Assembly: GCA_030429545.1 (NCBI GenBank)
Contig: JAUIFF010000002.1
Coordinates: 434,001 to 498,000, forward strand
Direction of reading: 5' to 3'
Length of the DNA stretch: 64,000 bases
Origin: Polyangia bacterium
Lineage (GTDB): Bacteria > Myxococcota_A > Polyangia > Nannocystales > Nannocystaceae
Shown: positions 8,769 through 17,343 of the stretch, piece by piece
Layout: each line of letters opens with the position of its first letter
Numbering within the stretch: position 1 is the stretch's first letter
Made by a program: the position numbers and the translations under genes
Notes under the pieces: model-generated
What the model saw: only the letters and a program-made list of their open reading frames with translations
Told to the model about the DNA's origin: nothing
The model's database searches: none

Positions 8769-9601
8769 TGCGAAACCTTGTGCGCCCAAGCTGGGACGGA
8801 CTTGAGACATTCGACAAAATTATCACAAGCAAACGGAACCCGGAGGTCGCTGGCGTGCTGAACGGGGTGAGGTCGAAGGTTATCTCGGCGGTCTGTCGCT
8901 ACCGCGCCTGTTCACCCCATCTCGAGGACTTTGGCCGAGATCGTATCTCGCAGGCGGAGAAACAGGCTCTCCTGGATTGCTACGAGTCCAAGAACCGAGT
9001 CAAAGTATGTACGGAAATGCTCGCGGAACTCCAACAGCTCAACTGCGACCGGGTCAAATGCCCTTTGTGCGGAATCAATGAACAAGATACGTGGGATCAC
9101 TACTTGCCCAAGGCCGAATTTCCAGAGCTTGCTGTGTGTGTTCTGAATCTTGTTCGGGTCTGTTTCCACTGTAACAATATCCGCAAGTGTTGGCTCGTTG
9201 ACAAGCGTAGGTCGACCCTTCATATGTACTATGATTGGATTCCCTCGGAACACGCGTTGCTCGAGGCTGACGTGTCCATCGGGGCAAAGGGTCCTCACGC
9301 TGTATTTCGTGTTGAGGCGACTATCGACAGCCCGGGATTCGCGGGACTTTTTGCGCGTCATTGTGAAGAACTCGGACTCCTCCAGCGCTTTGCTGCAAAC
9401 GGAGCTGAGAAACTACGTGATATTGCAGATGCCCTCGGTGGTCGGCACTCCAGAGTAAAAAGTCTACGGCGAAATCTCGAAGAAACGGCAAGGCGTCGAG
9501 GAAACCGTCACGGAGCCAACCATTGGGAAGCAGCTCTCTACCGAGGTGCAGCTCGAGCGGACGACTTTATTCGGTATTTGAGCCAAGGGAGTCTATCGTG
9601 A
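8768..9601 (+). CDS. HNH endonuclease, PtuB-like
   Basis: 277 aa. The HNH/zinc core is CPLCG (~98), DHYLPK (~110) and CFHCNNIRK (~135), i.e. two CxxC pairs around the DH motif and the NxxCxxCN end, as in PtuB-type effectors. The C-terminal ~100 residues are basic (RRNLEETARRRGNRHG). Together with the upstream ATPase this is the Septu arrangement, in which the HNH subunit cuts nucleic acid. Catalytic residues look intact. It overlaps the next gene by 4 bp (GTGA). Confidence 0.82.
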   Translation: MRNLVRPSWDGLETFDKIITSKRNPEVAGVLNGVRSKVISAVCRYRACSPHLEDFGRDRISQAEKQALLDCYESKNRVKVCTEMLAELQQLNCDRVKCPLCGINEQDTWDHYLPKAEFPELAVCVLNLVRVCFHCNNIRKCWLVDKRRSTLHMYYDWIPSEHALLEADVSIGAKGPHAVFRVEATIDSPGFAGLFARHCEELGLLQRFAANGAEKLRDIADALGGRHSRVKSLRRNLEETARRRGNRHGANHWEAALYRGAARADDFIRYLSQGSLS

Positions 9602-10035
9602 AGCACAACCGCGAAGCATACATTGATGAAGTCGAGCCAGCACTCAATGATTTGGCTGACGAACTGGCGAATCTTGCAGATGCAATGATGCAGTTCATTC
9701 AAGTCGAACAATGGGGGGGGATGGGCGAGAGCGACTACAGTTACGAGATCGCCCAAGCGCTTGCTGCGGCTGAGGTCCTTGTGAATGCGATCGGTCAGTG
9801 GATTCCAAATCTCGTTCCGAGCCCTCGAAGCCTCCACGAGGTTCTCGCTACGATTGCGGCATGGCGTTCGACACCACTTGCGGCGCGAACCTCCGAGACT
9901 GCGGCAAAATTGATGGAACAGCTCTTGGTCAATTCCTACGGCTCTCCCGCCCATCCCACCGCATTTCCGCCATTCGAGGATTTCATGGACGACTTGCGTG
10001 CTACTCTAGAAGAAGTACATGAGACCCTCACATGA
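9598..10035 (+). CDS. Unknown helical protein in Septu-like operon
   Basis: 145 aa from GTG 9598, overlapping the HNH stop. Acidic and mostly helical by composition (ALNDLADELANLADAMMQF; FMDDLRATLEEVHETL). No recognised motif. It precedes a MNT-like nucleotidyltransferase with ATGA overlap. HEPN proteins are the usual partners of MNT nucleotidyltransferases, but a clear HEPN R-x4-6-H motif is not evident here. Role unknown; tight coupling suggests it belongs to the defence operon. Confidence 0.75.
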   Translation: MKHNREAYIDEVEPALNDLADELANLADAMMQFIQVEQWGGMGESDYSYEIAQALAAAEVLVNAIGQWIPNLVPSPRSLHEVLATIAAWRSTPLAARTSETAAKLMEQLLVNSYGSPAHPTAFPPFEDFMDDLRATLEEVHETLT

Positions 10036-10658
10036 CTACACTTGAGTTTGTTGTCGAGCGACTCGGTTTATCGCTCAGCAGTCTCGCCCGCCAGAGCGAC
10101 GCACTCATTTTGTTTGGTTCGCGTGCGGCGGAGATGGCGAGGTCCGACTCGGATTGGGATCTTCTCGTCATCGGTGCCGGTCAAACCCGCGTTAGCGTTG
10201 GCCTCGATCTCATCTTCGTCGCTCCGTCGAGGTTCGAACACTGGCGTTGTAGCGAGCTTGCGACCCACGTGGGTCGCTGGGGTCGGACGATTCACGGCAG
10301 CGAGACCTGGCTCAACTCGCTCGCCGCTGCAAACATTAGTCACGCGGCAGTTAAGGGCAAGCGGCGCAGACTACTCGCGCAGTTGTCGGCTGATGAGCGT
10401 TACTGGTCTCGGCTTCCCCTTTGGGCACGAGCCGAGCGGGCAAGAAAGTTCCGTCGGGATTTGCAGCGCTTTGAGCGACTCGATAGAGGTGTCCCTGTCC
10501 CACCAAGTGCGGTGCTGGATCTCGAATGGTCCTCGCCGAATGGTACTTCATTCCGAGCGTTGCTGGAGCGCGCTGGTCTGCGTGAGCGCGCTCGCTGGAT
10601 GGAAGTCGCATACAACCGTAGGAGCCTTCACGGAGTTACCGAGGGCTCCGTGATGTAA
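10032..10658 (+). CDS. MNT-type nucleotidyltransferase
   Basis: 208 aa. GSRAAEMARSDSDWDLLVIG (~29-48) is the nucleotidyltransferase GS-x8-D-x-D motif, with a third acidic residue in GLDLIFV. The N-terminal fold is like MntA/KNTase; the C-terminal half is basic and helical. MNT proteins usually AMPylate a partner (for example HepT) in toxin-antitoxin modules. Here it closes a four-gene overlapping operon with an ATPase and an HNH nuclease, an addition not part of the two-gene Septu plan. Regulation of the nuclease is an inference. Confidence 0.78.
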   Translation: MTTLEFVVERLGLSLSSLARQSDALILFGSRAAEMARSDSDWDLLVIGAGQTRVSVGLDLIFVAPSRFEHWRCSELATHVGRWGRTIHGSETWLNSLAAANISHAAVKGKRRRLLAQLSADERYWSRLPLWARAERARKFRRDLQRFERLDRGVPVPPSAVLDLEWSSPNGTSFRALLERAGLRERARWMEVAYNRRSLHGVTEGSVM

Positions 10659-10703
10659 AGGCTCTATGCAAAATGTCCAGGTCTGTTCCGGGATGGGAAC
10701 CGT

Positions 10704-10809
10704 TTACCGAGTCGTCAAGAGACAGTTTGTTGGAGTGCATGGGATAGCGCGCAGGATACACAGGATGCCCCCGAATATCAACAGGTTCCGACCGTGCTCT
10801 GCCAAGCTT
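10704..10809 (-). pseudogene. Remnant 5' end of a fourth DUF4215 lipoprotein
   Basis: Directly after the stop of the gene at 10810, minus-strand sequence reads EHGRNLLIFGGILC... and resembles the start region of that gene ([19 protein letters not shown]). It ends at CTPTN, where the others have CAPDIPN. The nucleotide similarity (GATACACAGG, TATCAACA, CTCAAAACA) shows that it is a tandem-duplication remnant without the Cys-rich body. Confidence 0.5.
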
Positions 10810-11991
10810 CTACCCCTGCTCAAAACAATACAAACTAAAATGAGAAGTACAGTTATCGGAAATCCCAAGATCCGTCCACTGACTATCAGCCTTCGTTGCC
10901 GCCCCGACTTGTGCCTCAAGCGGATCCTCGGTCGAAGCCCACTCATCACAGCTATCCGCCGAGTAGCGCGTCCCGTCGGGATTTGTATTCGTCCAGACCC
11001 CAACCTCCCCGGGCCCATCGCCCTCCTCGGAGAGATTGATCGGATTTTGCAGCGTGCCATCGGTCAAGTCGTCCCACGACTCGGCGACCACGGTGCCGTC
11101 GACTAGGACATACCGTCCTGGCGAACGAAAGAAGCGCTCGGCCGGTGAGGTTTCGGCGTCGCTGAGCCATGCGATGAAATATGAATCGGTGTTGAGCCCG
11201 TTGGCGTTTGCGCGTGAATTGCAAATGGAGTCGGCGACGCCGAGGCCGGTGAGGTTGGCTGCGCCCTTGAAGTCGCCATCGTGGGTGCCTTTGGTCGCAA
11301 ACACGAGGCGGTCGCGGACACACAGGTTGTTGCAGTTGTCCTGGCCGTCGCACTCTTCGCCGGGATGGACGATGCCGTCGCCACAGGATGGGAGTTCGCA
11401 GGTTGTGAGGCAAGCATCGGCGTCATCATCGTTGCCATCGTCGCAGGCTTCTTGACCTTCATAGACGTGGCCGTCGCCGCAGGCGGCAATCGTACACTCG
11501 TTTGTGCATGCATCAGTGTTGAGTGCGTTGCCGTCGTCGCACTCTTCGTAACCGGGGTCGAGTGTTCCGTCGCCACACGTAGGCAGCGGCTGGCAGTCGT
11601 TGGAGCAACCACTGCCGTAGGGCAAGTCGGTATTGTCCTCGCCCAGGTCGCAGCCTTCGCCCGGCTGGACGATGCCGTCGCCACATTGCGGCAAGTAACA
11701 CAGGCGGGTGCAGTTGCCGTCATCGGCATTTTCGTCGCCCAGGTCGCACTCTTCGTTGAGCTGGATAATCCCGTCGCCGCAGCGGGCCTTTTTACACGTG
11801 GGGCTACAGAAGCCGCGAGAGTCGTTGTCGTCGCCCTCGTCGCATTCTTCGGAGTGGAAGTCGATGACCCCGTTGCCGCAGCGCTCTTCGGCGAGTTTGT
11901 CGAAGTAGCCCTCGTAGTTGGGGATGTCGGGGGCGCAGGCGCAGATACACAGGGTGCTCCCGAAGCGAAGCGAATTCCTGTGTATCAACAA
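10810..11991 (-). CDS. DUF4215/DUF1554 lipoprotein, 393 aa
   Basis: The frame is open beyond the 3' end of the upstream gene. TTG 11991 is chosen because it has GAGAGG upstream and gives exactly 393 aa, like its paralogues. The signal region is short and Cys-rich ([12 protein letters not shown]), followed by [12 protein letters not shown], about six DUF4215 CGDG..EECD units, then a DUF1554-like domain ([33 protein letters not shown]) ending SLYCFEQG. Its Cys-rich part is nearly identical to that of the next gene upstream, so this is a recent tandem duplicate. Confidence 0.82.
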   Translation of the reverse strand: MLIHRNSLRFGSTLCICACAPDIPNYEGYFDKLAEERCGNGVIDFHSEECDEGDDNDSRGFCSPTCKKARCGDGIIQLNEECDLGDENADDGNCTRLCYLPQCGDGIVQPGEGCDLGEDNTDLPYGSGCSNDCQPLPTCGDGTLDPGYEECDDGNALNTDACTNECTIAACGDGHVYEGQEACDDGNDDDADACLTTCELPSCGDGIVHPGEECDGQDNCNNLCVRDRLVFATKGTHDGDFKGAANLTGLGVADSICNSRANANGLNTDSYFIAWLSDAETSPAERFFRSPGRYVLVDGTVVAESWDDLTDGTLQNPINLSEEGDGPGEVGVWTNTNPDGTRYSADSCDEWASTEDPLEAQVGAATKADSQWTDLGISDNCTSHFSLYCFEQG

Positions 11992-12016
11992 GATTTTCCG
12001 GCCTCTCGCCAAGCCG

Positions 12017-13198
12017 TTATTCCTGCTCAAAACAGTAGATGTGTAGTGGAGCACCGCAAGAAATCGGGTTGTCGTTGCGGTCGGACCATTGTCCATCGCT
12101 CATCGTCGTGCCGCCTGCACGTGAGTAGAGATCGACCGACTGGCTCGACCAGTTTTCGCACGACCCCTCCGATGCGCGGGTGCCATCGGGGTTGGTGTTT
12201 GACCATGCATTGTTGGCCGAAGGAGCCTCGTGCGTTTCGGTGAGCATGATCGGGTTTTGTAGCTCGCCGTCGGTGAGGTCGTCCCAGGAGTCGGCCACCA
12301 CGGTGCCGTCTACGAGGACATAGCGCCCGGGCGAGCGGAAAAATCGCTGGGCTGGGGAGGTTTCGTCGTCGCTGAGCCATGCGAGTACGTCGGCCTCGCC
12401 CTTGATGCCGGACATGATGGCTCGTGAGCGGCAGATCGAGTCGGCCACACCGATGCCGCTGAGATGCGATGTTGACTTGAGGTTGCCGCGGTGGGTGTCG
12501 CTAGTGGCGAAGACGTATCGATCACGGACGCAATGCTCGTTGCAGTTGTCCTGTCCATCGCATTCCTCACCATCCTGGACAATCCCGTCGCCACAGGCCG
12601 GCAGCTCGCACATGTTTGTGCACTCGTCGGTGTCGTCGTCGTTGCCGTCGTCGCAAGCTTCGTGGCCTTCATAGACAAAGCCGTCGCCGCAAACTGCGAG
12701 CTCGCATTCAGTTGTGCATACATCTAGGTTGCTGTCGTTGTTGTCGTCGCACTCTTCGAACTCCGGGTTGAGGACGCCGTCTCCACAGGTTGGTAGAGGC
12801 TGACAGTCGTTGGAACACCCGTCACCGTAGGGGAGGTCTGTATTGTCCTCGCCGAGGTCGCAACCTTCACCCGGTTGGACGATGCTGTCGCCACACTGCG
12901 GCAAGTAACACAGGCGGGTGCAGTTGCCGTCATCGGCATTTTCGTCGCCCAAGTCGCACTCTTCGTTGAGTTGGATGACCCCATCGCCGCAACGGGCTTT
13001 TTTGCAGGTGGGGCTGCAGAAGCCGCGAGAGTCGTTATCGTCGCCCTCATCGCATTCTTCGGAGTGGAAGTCGATGACCCCGTTGCCGCAGCGCTCTTCG
13101 GCGAGGTTGTCGAAATAGCCCTCGTAGTTGGGGATGTCGGGCGCGCAGCTGAGTAGAAGGCCTGCGGCCGTTCCAAATCTTAAAAATTGCATATTCAC
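12017..13198 (-). CDS. DUF4215/DUF1554 lipoprotein, 393 aa
   Basis: Starts at GTG 13198, overlapping the stop of the upstream gene (GTGA), with GGAG 7 bp before. Signal peptide [18 protein letters not shown] with lipobox, then [12 protein letters not shown], six DUF4215 units and a DUF1554-like domain. Operon order 14319-13195, 13198-12017, 11991-10810 mirrors the order at 1036-3345 (linker type first, 393-aa type second). Exported, disulphide-rich surface protein; function unknown. Confidence 0.87.
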   Translation of the reverse strand: MNMQFLRFGTAAGLLLSCAPDIPNYEGYFDNLAEERCGNGVIDFHSEECDEGDDNDSRGFCSPTCKKARCGDGVIQLNEECDLGDENADDGNCTRLCYLPQCGDSIVQPGEGCDLGEDNTDLPYGDGCSNDCQPLPTCGDGVLNPEFEECDDNNDSNLDVCTTECELAVCGDGFVYEGHEACDDGNDDDTDECTNMCELPACGDGIVQDGEECDGQDNCNEHCVRDRYVFATSDTHRGNLKSTSHLSGIGVADSICRSRAIMSGIKGEADVLAWLSDDETSPAQRFFRSPGRYVLVDGTVVADSWDDLTDGELQNPIMLTETHEAPSANNAWSNTNPDGTRASEGSCENWSSQSVDLYSRAGGTTMSDGQWSDRNDNPISCGAPLHIYCFEQE

Positions 13199-14319
13199 TT
13201 TTCCACTCCTTGGATGCAGTAGAGGTGTACGAAGTCGGCGTTGCAGAAATTGTTGCTATGATCTGTCCAGCTCGTGCCTGTCTGCGTCAAGCCCGAGGAT
13301 CCGACACTGTTGGCCAAGGTCCAGTTGTCACACGAAGGTTGGCCGAGGGAATGACCATCGGTTCCCGTGTTTGTCCAAACCCACGCGGGTAAGTCATCGA
13401 GCGGCTCGCCCGACTCGTCGCGGATAATCGCCTGTTGCGGACCCGCAGTTACAAGCTGATTCCAATTGAGCGCAACCGGCTCGCCACCCTGTGGCATCAC
13501 ATAGGTTGCAGTCGGGCTATCCTGAGCACCGCCGATCCGTGTAGCTGCATCGGACGTTGGCAAATTGTTGTTGTCGCTGAGCCACGCGTAGTAGCTGCCG
13601 GGCAACCGGTTGACGGCCAGAGCCTGGCAAATCGCATCCGCGCGTGCGACACCGGTGATATCTTCGTCGACCAGCTCGGTCGCCAGATCGCCGGTAAAGC
13701 TAAGGCTCGTGACAAACACATAGCGAAAGTCGCCCCAGGAGCATTGCTCGGGGTCGCAGAGGACACCATCTTGGTTGGTATCAAAGTGCTCGCAGGCTTC
13801 GTATTCTTCCTGCAACACACCATCGCCGCACTTGGGGATGGACTCGGTGGTGCAGTCCTCTCCGCAGGTTCCTGCATATGCACCGTTTTGCGGGCCGGCG
13901 TCGCAAGCTTCGACGCCTAGCCAGACTTTGCCGTCGCCGCAGATATTGTTGAGACATCCGCTGACACAGGGGCCGTTGTCATCGAGGATGCCATCATCGC
14001 ACTCTTCGCCCTCTTCAACGATGCCGTTGGGACACATCGGCCCGGCGTCGGTTGTATCGGTGTCAGTGTCAGTCTCAGGAAATTCCGTCTCGTCCTCGGA
14101 GTCCGAACCAGTCGTTGCATCCGTCGTCGTCGTTTCAGGATCCGTCGTCGAGCCCGGATCGGTTTCGGTCTCGGTGAGCGTTTCGGTTTCACTCGTCTCG
14201 AGGTCGCCGGTCGGGCCAGCTGATGTGCCGCTGTCCGAACTGCCAGAGGTTTCGTCACCCGGCTTGCAGGCGAGAACGAGCAGGGTGCCGAGAAGGGGAA
14301 TGAGTGGACATCTTCGCAT
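13195..14319 (-). CDS. DUF4215/DUF1554 lipoprotein with Thr/Glu-rich linker
   Basis: 374 aa. ATG 14319 (GGAG upstream) gives a signal MRRCPLIPLLGTLLVLAC with lipobox; the frame is open 18 codons further. A long T/E/D/S linker (for example TETETLTETETDPG) follows, then DUF4215 units from CPNGIVEEGEECDDG, then a DUF1554-like domain (YYAWLSDNN, YVMPQGG, VWTNTGTDG, HLYCIQG). Paralogue of 1036-2163 and first gene of a three-gene lipoprotein operon. The linker suggests display away from the membrane. Confidence 0.86.
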   Translation of the reverse strand: MRRCPLIPLLGTLLVLACKPGDETSGSSDSGTSAGPTGDLETSETETLTETETDPGSTTDPETTTTDATTGSDSEDETEFPETDTDTDTTDAGPMCPNGIVEEGEECDDGILDDNGPCVSGCLNNICGDGKVWLGVEACDAGPQNGAYAGTCGEDCTTESIPKCGDGVLQEEYEACEHFDTNQDGVLCDPEQCSWGDFRYVFVTSLSFTGDLATELVDEDITGVARADAICQALAVNRLPGSYYAWLSDNNNLPTSDAATRIGGAQDSPTATYVMPQGGEPVALNWNQLVTAGPQQAIIRDESGEPLDDLPAWVWTNTGTDGHSLGQPSCDNWTLANSVGSSGLTQTGTSWTDHSNNFCNADFVHLYCIQGVEK

Positions 14320-14469
14320 GTGGGTCTCCCGGCGACCGGTTTGGATGCTCGCAGGTGAGCGCAGGAGGGTCAAGTGGCCGCCGGTTCTTCACATCGGCAA
14401 AAGTCCGGGTCTGTTGCACGGTTTCGAGAAGTTTTTTCAGATTTTTTTGTCGCTCGATTTCGGTCGGGT

Positions 14470-14742
14470 CTAATCGCGTATCAATGCGACCGACGAGCCG
14501 TCCTCGAGCTCGATTTTAGTGACCTTCGCAAAGGAAATTTGTTTGTCGCTCGCCGCTTCTTTAAAGACGACTCCGGCGGAGACGAACGTGTCGCGGAGCC
14601 CCTTAACCACAAGGGGTTGAGTTTTGGTGCGTCCGCCTTCGAAGTTGCGGATGGTGGTCGGGCTGACGCCGACTCGGGCGGCGAGTTTGTCCACCGACCA
14701 GCGGAGGAGACTGCGCGCAGCGGAGCATTGGGCGGGAGTCAT
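14470..14742 (-). CDS. Small XRE-type HTH regulator, MTPAQC family
   Basis: 90 aa, ATG 14742: MTPAQCSAARSLLRWSVDKLAARVGVSPTTI gives the HTH. C-terminus TKIELEDGSSVALIRD matches the family signature. Lies 29 bp downstream of a second family member in the same direction, so the two are probably co-transcribed. Located between the lipoprotein operon and the kinase at 15190; may regulate either. Evidence is the HTH only. Confidence 0.8.
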   Translation of the reverse strand: MTPAQCSAARSLLRWSVDKLAARVGVSPTTIRNFEGGRTKTQPLVVKGLRDTFVSAGVVFKEAASDKQISFAKVTKIELEDGSSVALIRD

Positions 14743-14771
14743 TCCGCGCCGAACGTAGCACCGGGCGCGGC

Positions 14772-15035
14772 CTAGACCCGCAGTTCGACTCGCGATTTGT
14801 CATCGAGGTCGATCCCAACGGCCCGGGCGTCGGCTCTCGCTTGCTTCGATGGGACAAACACTATCCCGTTGTCGCTAAGCACTTTTTCGAGGGAGCGGAC
14901 GATCGCCGGGTTTGTGCGGGTTTTCGCCGTCTCGAATGCGGTGATGGTGGTCGTCGCATGTCCGCTGCGGGTGGCGAGTTCGCGGGCGGACCAGTCGAGA
15001 AGCTTGCGGGCGGCAATGCACTGCGCGGGCGTCAC
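14772..15035 (-). CDS. Small XRE-type HTH regulator, MTPAQC family
   Basis: 87 aa, GTG 15035: MTPAQCIAARKLLDWSARELATRSG, HTH helix TTTITAFETAK, C-terminal IDLDDKSRVEL. Divergent from the kinase gene at 15190, as the 3355 copy is from the kinase at 3742. The 154-bp intergenic region carries a perfect 14-bp palindrome. Likely DNA-binding autoregulator; partner relation with the kinase is inferred from the repeated pairing. Confidence 0.8.
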   Translation of the reverse strand: MTPAQCIAARKLLDWSARELATRSGHATTTITAFETAKTRTNPAIVRSLEKVLSDNGIVFVPSKQARADARAVGIDLDDKSRVELRV

Positions 15036-15101
15036 AAATCGACGCTACCACGTGGGTTTGTCTGCGCGAAAAACAGGAAATTCAATCATATTGTTTTGTT
15101 C

Positions 15102-15115
15102 TGGACAATTGTCCA
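15102..15115. promoter_or_regulatory. Perfect 14-bp palindrome in HTH-kinase intergenic region
   Basis: TGGACAATTGTCCA, with an extra half-site-like TCTGGACA about 50 bp further, between the divergent HTH (15035) and kinase (15190) genes. Candidate operator. Different from the inverted repeat at the 3642/3742 pair, as expected if each HTH paralogue reads its own site. Confidence 0.5.
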
Positions 15116-15189
15116 TTTTAACGAAACTCTTGATTCATGGTCGTCAAACATCGGCAAGGCTCTGGACATAACCGAACAGGATCCGGCTG

Positions 15190-16251
15190 GTGACCACCGC
15201 CGAAGACATCCTCTTAACTTCGTCGGCCCCACCACAGCCGCCGCGTAACAGAGTCGGGGATGTCCTTGCCGGTCGCTACGAACTGCTCGAAGCGATTGGG
15301 CGCGGTGGTTCGGCGACTGTCTTCCGCGCGCGTGACCGGCGACTGGGCCGAAACGTTGCCCTCAAGCTCGCGTACCCGAGCGACGCCAAACAGCGGGCGC
15401 GACTGATCCGCGAAGCTCGAATCGGTGCCCAACTCAACCACCCGAGTTTGATGCCGGTGCTCGACCACGGGATCGAGGGTCGTTGTGTATACATTGTGAT
15501 GCCGTTCATCATGGGTCCGACCCTGCGGGCGCGGGTCAACGCGAGTCGCTTACCCTGGCAGACTGCTGGCATGTATGTGCATCAACTCTTGGTTGCCCTG
15601 GCGGTGCTCCACGGCGCCGGTGTGATTCACCGCGATGTCAAATCCGAGAACTGTCTTTTGAGTCATGACCTCACGGGCGACCGGTTGATCCTCGCCGACT
15701 TCGGCCTGGCCCGGGTCGACCGGTCGGTGCTCGTCGGATTGCCAGGCCACCAAACGTCGCAAGTGATCGCGTCGATCGGCTACATGGCACCGGAGCGGCT
15801 CGACACGCAGGGCGATGCGCGGGTGGATGTGTATTCGGCCGGCGTGGTCCTGTTTGAGGCGCTAACCCGCAAGTTGCCGTTTCGCGGAGAGCAGGCGGAT
15901 GTGTTGTGGCAACACGCCGAGAAACCACCGCCCGCCCCAAGTGCATTTGCGCCGGTGCCACGGGTGTTCGACGAGCTGGTCGCCACGGCAATGGCAAAGG
16001 ATCCCCGGGACAGGTTCCAAACGGTAGGCGAGTTCGATGCGGCGCTGTTGAGTGTGTTGGACGTGCGAGAAGTCGAGGCGAGGCCGACGGTCGGTGTGGC
16101 GCAGGTGGTGCGGGCGTTGTCAGCGTGGGAGGCGTGCGATGTCAGTCGGGCGCTGTTCGAGGCACGGCAGGCGGAGGTTTGCGATCGCCGGTGGGCGAGT
16201 TTTCGAGAGTTGCTCGAGGTTGTCTGGTCGGCGGAGCAGCGGGGTGAGTGA
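15190..16251 (+). CDS. Ser/Thr protein kinase, cytoplasmic, Hanks type
   Basis: 353 aa from GTG 15190. Kinase domain from ~22: GRGGSATVF, VALK lysine, HRDVKSENC catalytic loop, DFGLARVDR, GYMAPER, and the C-lobe. No transmembrane segment; a ~60-aa tail ends in a conserved block also seen in the 3742 kinase (CDRRW...FRELLEVV). Clear paralogue of that kinase, in the same HTH-kinase arrangement in the next island. All key residues kept; probably active. Target not evident. Confidence 0.92.
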   Translation: MTTAEDILLTSSAPPQPPRNRVGDVLAGRYELLEAIGRGGSATVFRARDRRLGRNVALKLAYPSDAKQRARLIREARIGAQLNHPSLMPVLDHGIEGRCVYIVMPFIMGPTLRARVNASRLPWQTAGMYVHQLLVALAVLHGAGVIHRDVKSENCLLSHDLTGDRLILADFGLARVDRSVLVGLPGHQTSQVIASIGYMAPERLDTQGDARVDVYSAGVVLFEALTRKLPFRGEQADVLWQHAEKPPPAPSAFAPVPRVFDELVATAMAKDPRDRFQTVGEFDAALLSVLDVREVEARPTVGVAQVVRALSAWEACDVSRALFEARQAEVCDRRWASFRELLEVVWSAEQRGE

Positions 16252-16810
16252 GTGGCTGGTGGGCGGTTGGTGGTTGCCACCCATGGGCCTCGAGCACCCA
16301 CTCATGGGCCGCGAGTACCCACCGGTAGATTTACCCGCCCACCGTCACCCATCGTCACGCCGTACCGCAGGTAGGCATCTCCCGTGGGTGTCCGAGGCGG
16401 CGACGGGAGAATCGGCGGCCGTCGGTTTCGGTGCTGGTCGCCGTCCGGCGATAGTGCAGGTAGCGGTTGGTGGTTTCACCACCCGCCGACCCTCCACCAT
16501 CACCCGCGGGTCGTTAGGTTGGCGGTGCCATTTCCCGCGTAGGCATCAGCCGCGTAGGCATCAGCCGCGTAGGCATCAGCCGCGTAGGCATCAGCCGCGT
16601 AGCATCTCCCGCGTAGGCATCTCCCGCGTGGCATCAGCCGCGTAGGCATCAGCCGCGTAGGCATCAGCCGGCATCTCCCGCGTAGGCATCAGCAACTCCC
16701 CCGTGGTTGGCGGTGGCCGACGGCAATACGCCGTACAGGTGGCCTTTGACGCCCACCGACCGCGCCCGATCGAACTAGTACTCCCCAACGCGAACGACTA
16801 CACTCGCCAC
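16252..16810. repeat. Non-coding stretch with a 15-bp tandem repeat
   Basis: Between 16537 and about 16692 a 15-bp unit, GCGTAGGCATCAGCC, is repeated about ten times with variants (GCGTAGGCATCTCCC, units missing a few bases). The rest is GC-rich intergenic sequence with short repeats of CACCCA/CATGGGCC type. No gene is supported; open frames through it on both strands follow from the 15-bp (multiple of 3) period. Confidence 0.75.
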
Positions 16811-17041
16811 ATGGATGACTCGGCTCGACTTCTTCACGACGCCCTGCGCCTGCAGCCAAACGCGCGGGCCCGTCTCGCGTCCAAGTTGATCGCCAGCCTC
16901 GAATCCGAGCAAGACCCCGACGCCGAAGCATCCTGGCGGGCGGAGATTCGCCGGCGGATGGATGCTGTCGAGGATGGAACGGCCGAACTCGAAACGTGGC
17001 CCGAGGTGCGGGCGCGGCTTTGGGCGGCTGTCACCCGGTGA
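16811..17041 (+). CDS. Antitoxin, addiction-module family
   Basis: 76 aa, ATG 16811. Helical N-terminus (RLLHDALRLQPNARARLASKLIASLE) and the SWRAEIRRRMDAVEDGTAELETWPEVRARLW C-terminus are typical of the small antitoxins paired with RelE/ParE toxins (TIGR02574-like). Its last codons overlap the toxin start by 4 bp (GTGA). Expected to bind and neutralise the toxin and to repress the operon. The pair may stabilise island 2. Confidence 0.85.
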   Translation: MDDSARLLHDALRLQPNARARLASKLIASLESEQDPDAEASWRAEIRRRMDAVEDGTAELETWPEVRARLWAAVTR

Positions 17042-17343
17042 CCCGCCAGCTGCAAATCCTCCGCGAAGCGCGAGAAGAAGCCGAGGCCGCGGCGAGCTGG
17101 TATGCCGATAAAGAACCGGCCCTGGGCCAGATGTTCGTCCGCGAGGTCGAGCGCGGGATCGCCAAGATCTTCGAGGCACCAAACCGCTGGCCAGTGTGCC
17201 CCGATGAACCGCGGGCACGTCGACTCGTACTCGACCAATTCCCGTTCGCGCTTGTTTACTCCCATTCGACCAATGTCGTTACTGTCCTGGCAGTTGCGCA
17301 TACCCGGCGCTCGTCGGGCTACTGGCGGGATCGGGTGCAGTAG
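17038..17343 (+). CDS. RelE/ParE-family toxin
   Basis: 101 aa from GTG 17038. Motifs ILREAREEAEAAASWYADKEPALGQMFVREVERGIAKI and RRLVLDQFPFALVYSHSTNVVTVLAVAHTRRSSGYWRDR follow the RelE/ParE fold plan (helical hairpin, then the conserved F-P-F-x-L-V-Y strand and basic C-terminal strand). Second gene of the toxin-antitoxin pair. Whether it cuts mRNA (RelE) or poisons gyrase (ParE) cannot be told from sequence; the FPFxLVY and AVAH..R..GYW features are more ParE-like. Confidence 0.86.
   Translation: MTRQLQILREAREEAEAAASWYADKEPALGQMFVREVERGIAKIFEAPNRWPVCPDEPRARRLVLDQFPFALVYSHSTNVVTVLAVAHTRRSSGYWRDRVQ

Noticed and set aside
7383..10658. Retron with PtuAB-type effectors
   Set aside because: No reverse transcriptase gene and no msr/msd-like structure nearby; plain Septu-like operon with extra genes fits better.
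16537..16692. CRISPR-like array
   Set aside because: The repeat units are directly adjacent with no unique spacers, and no cas genes are present.
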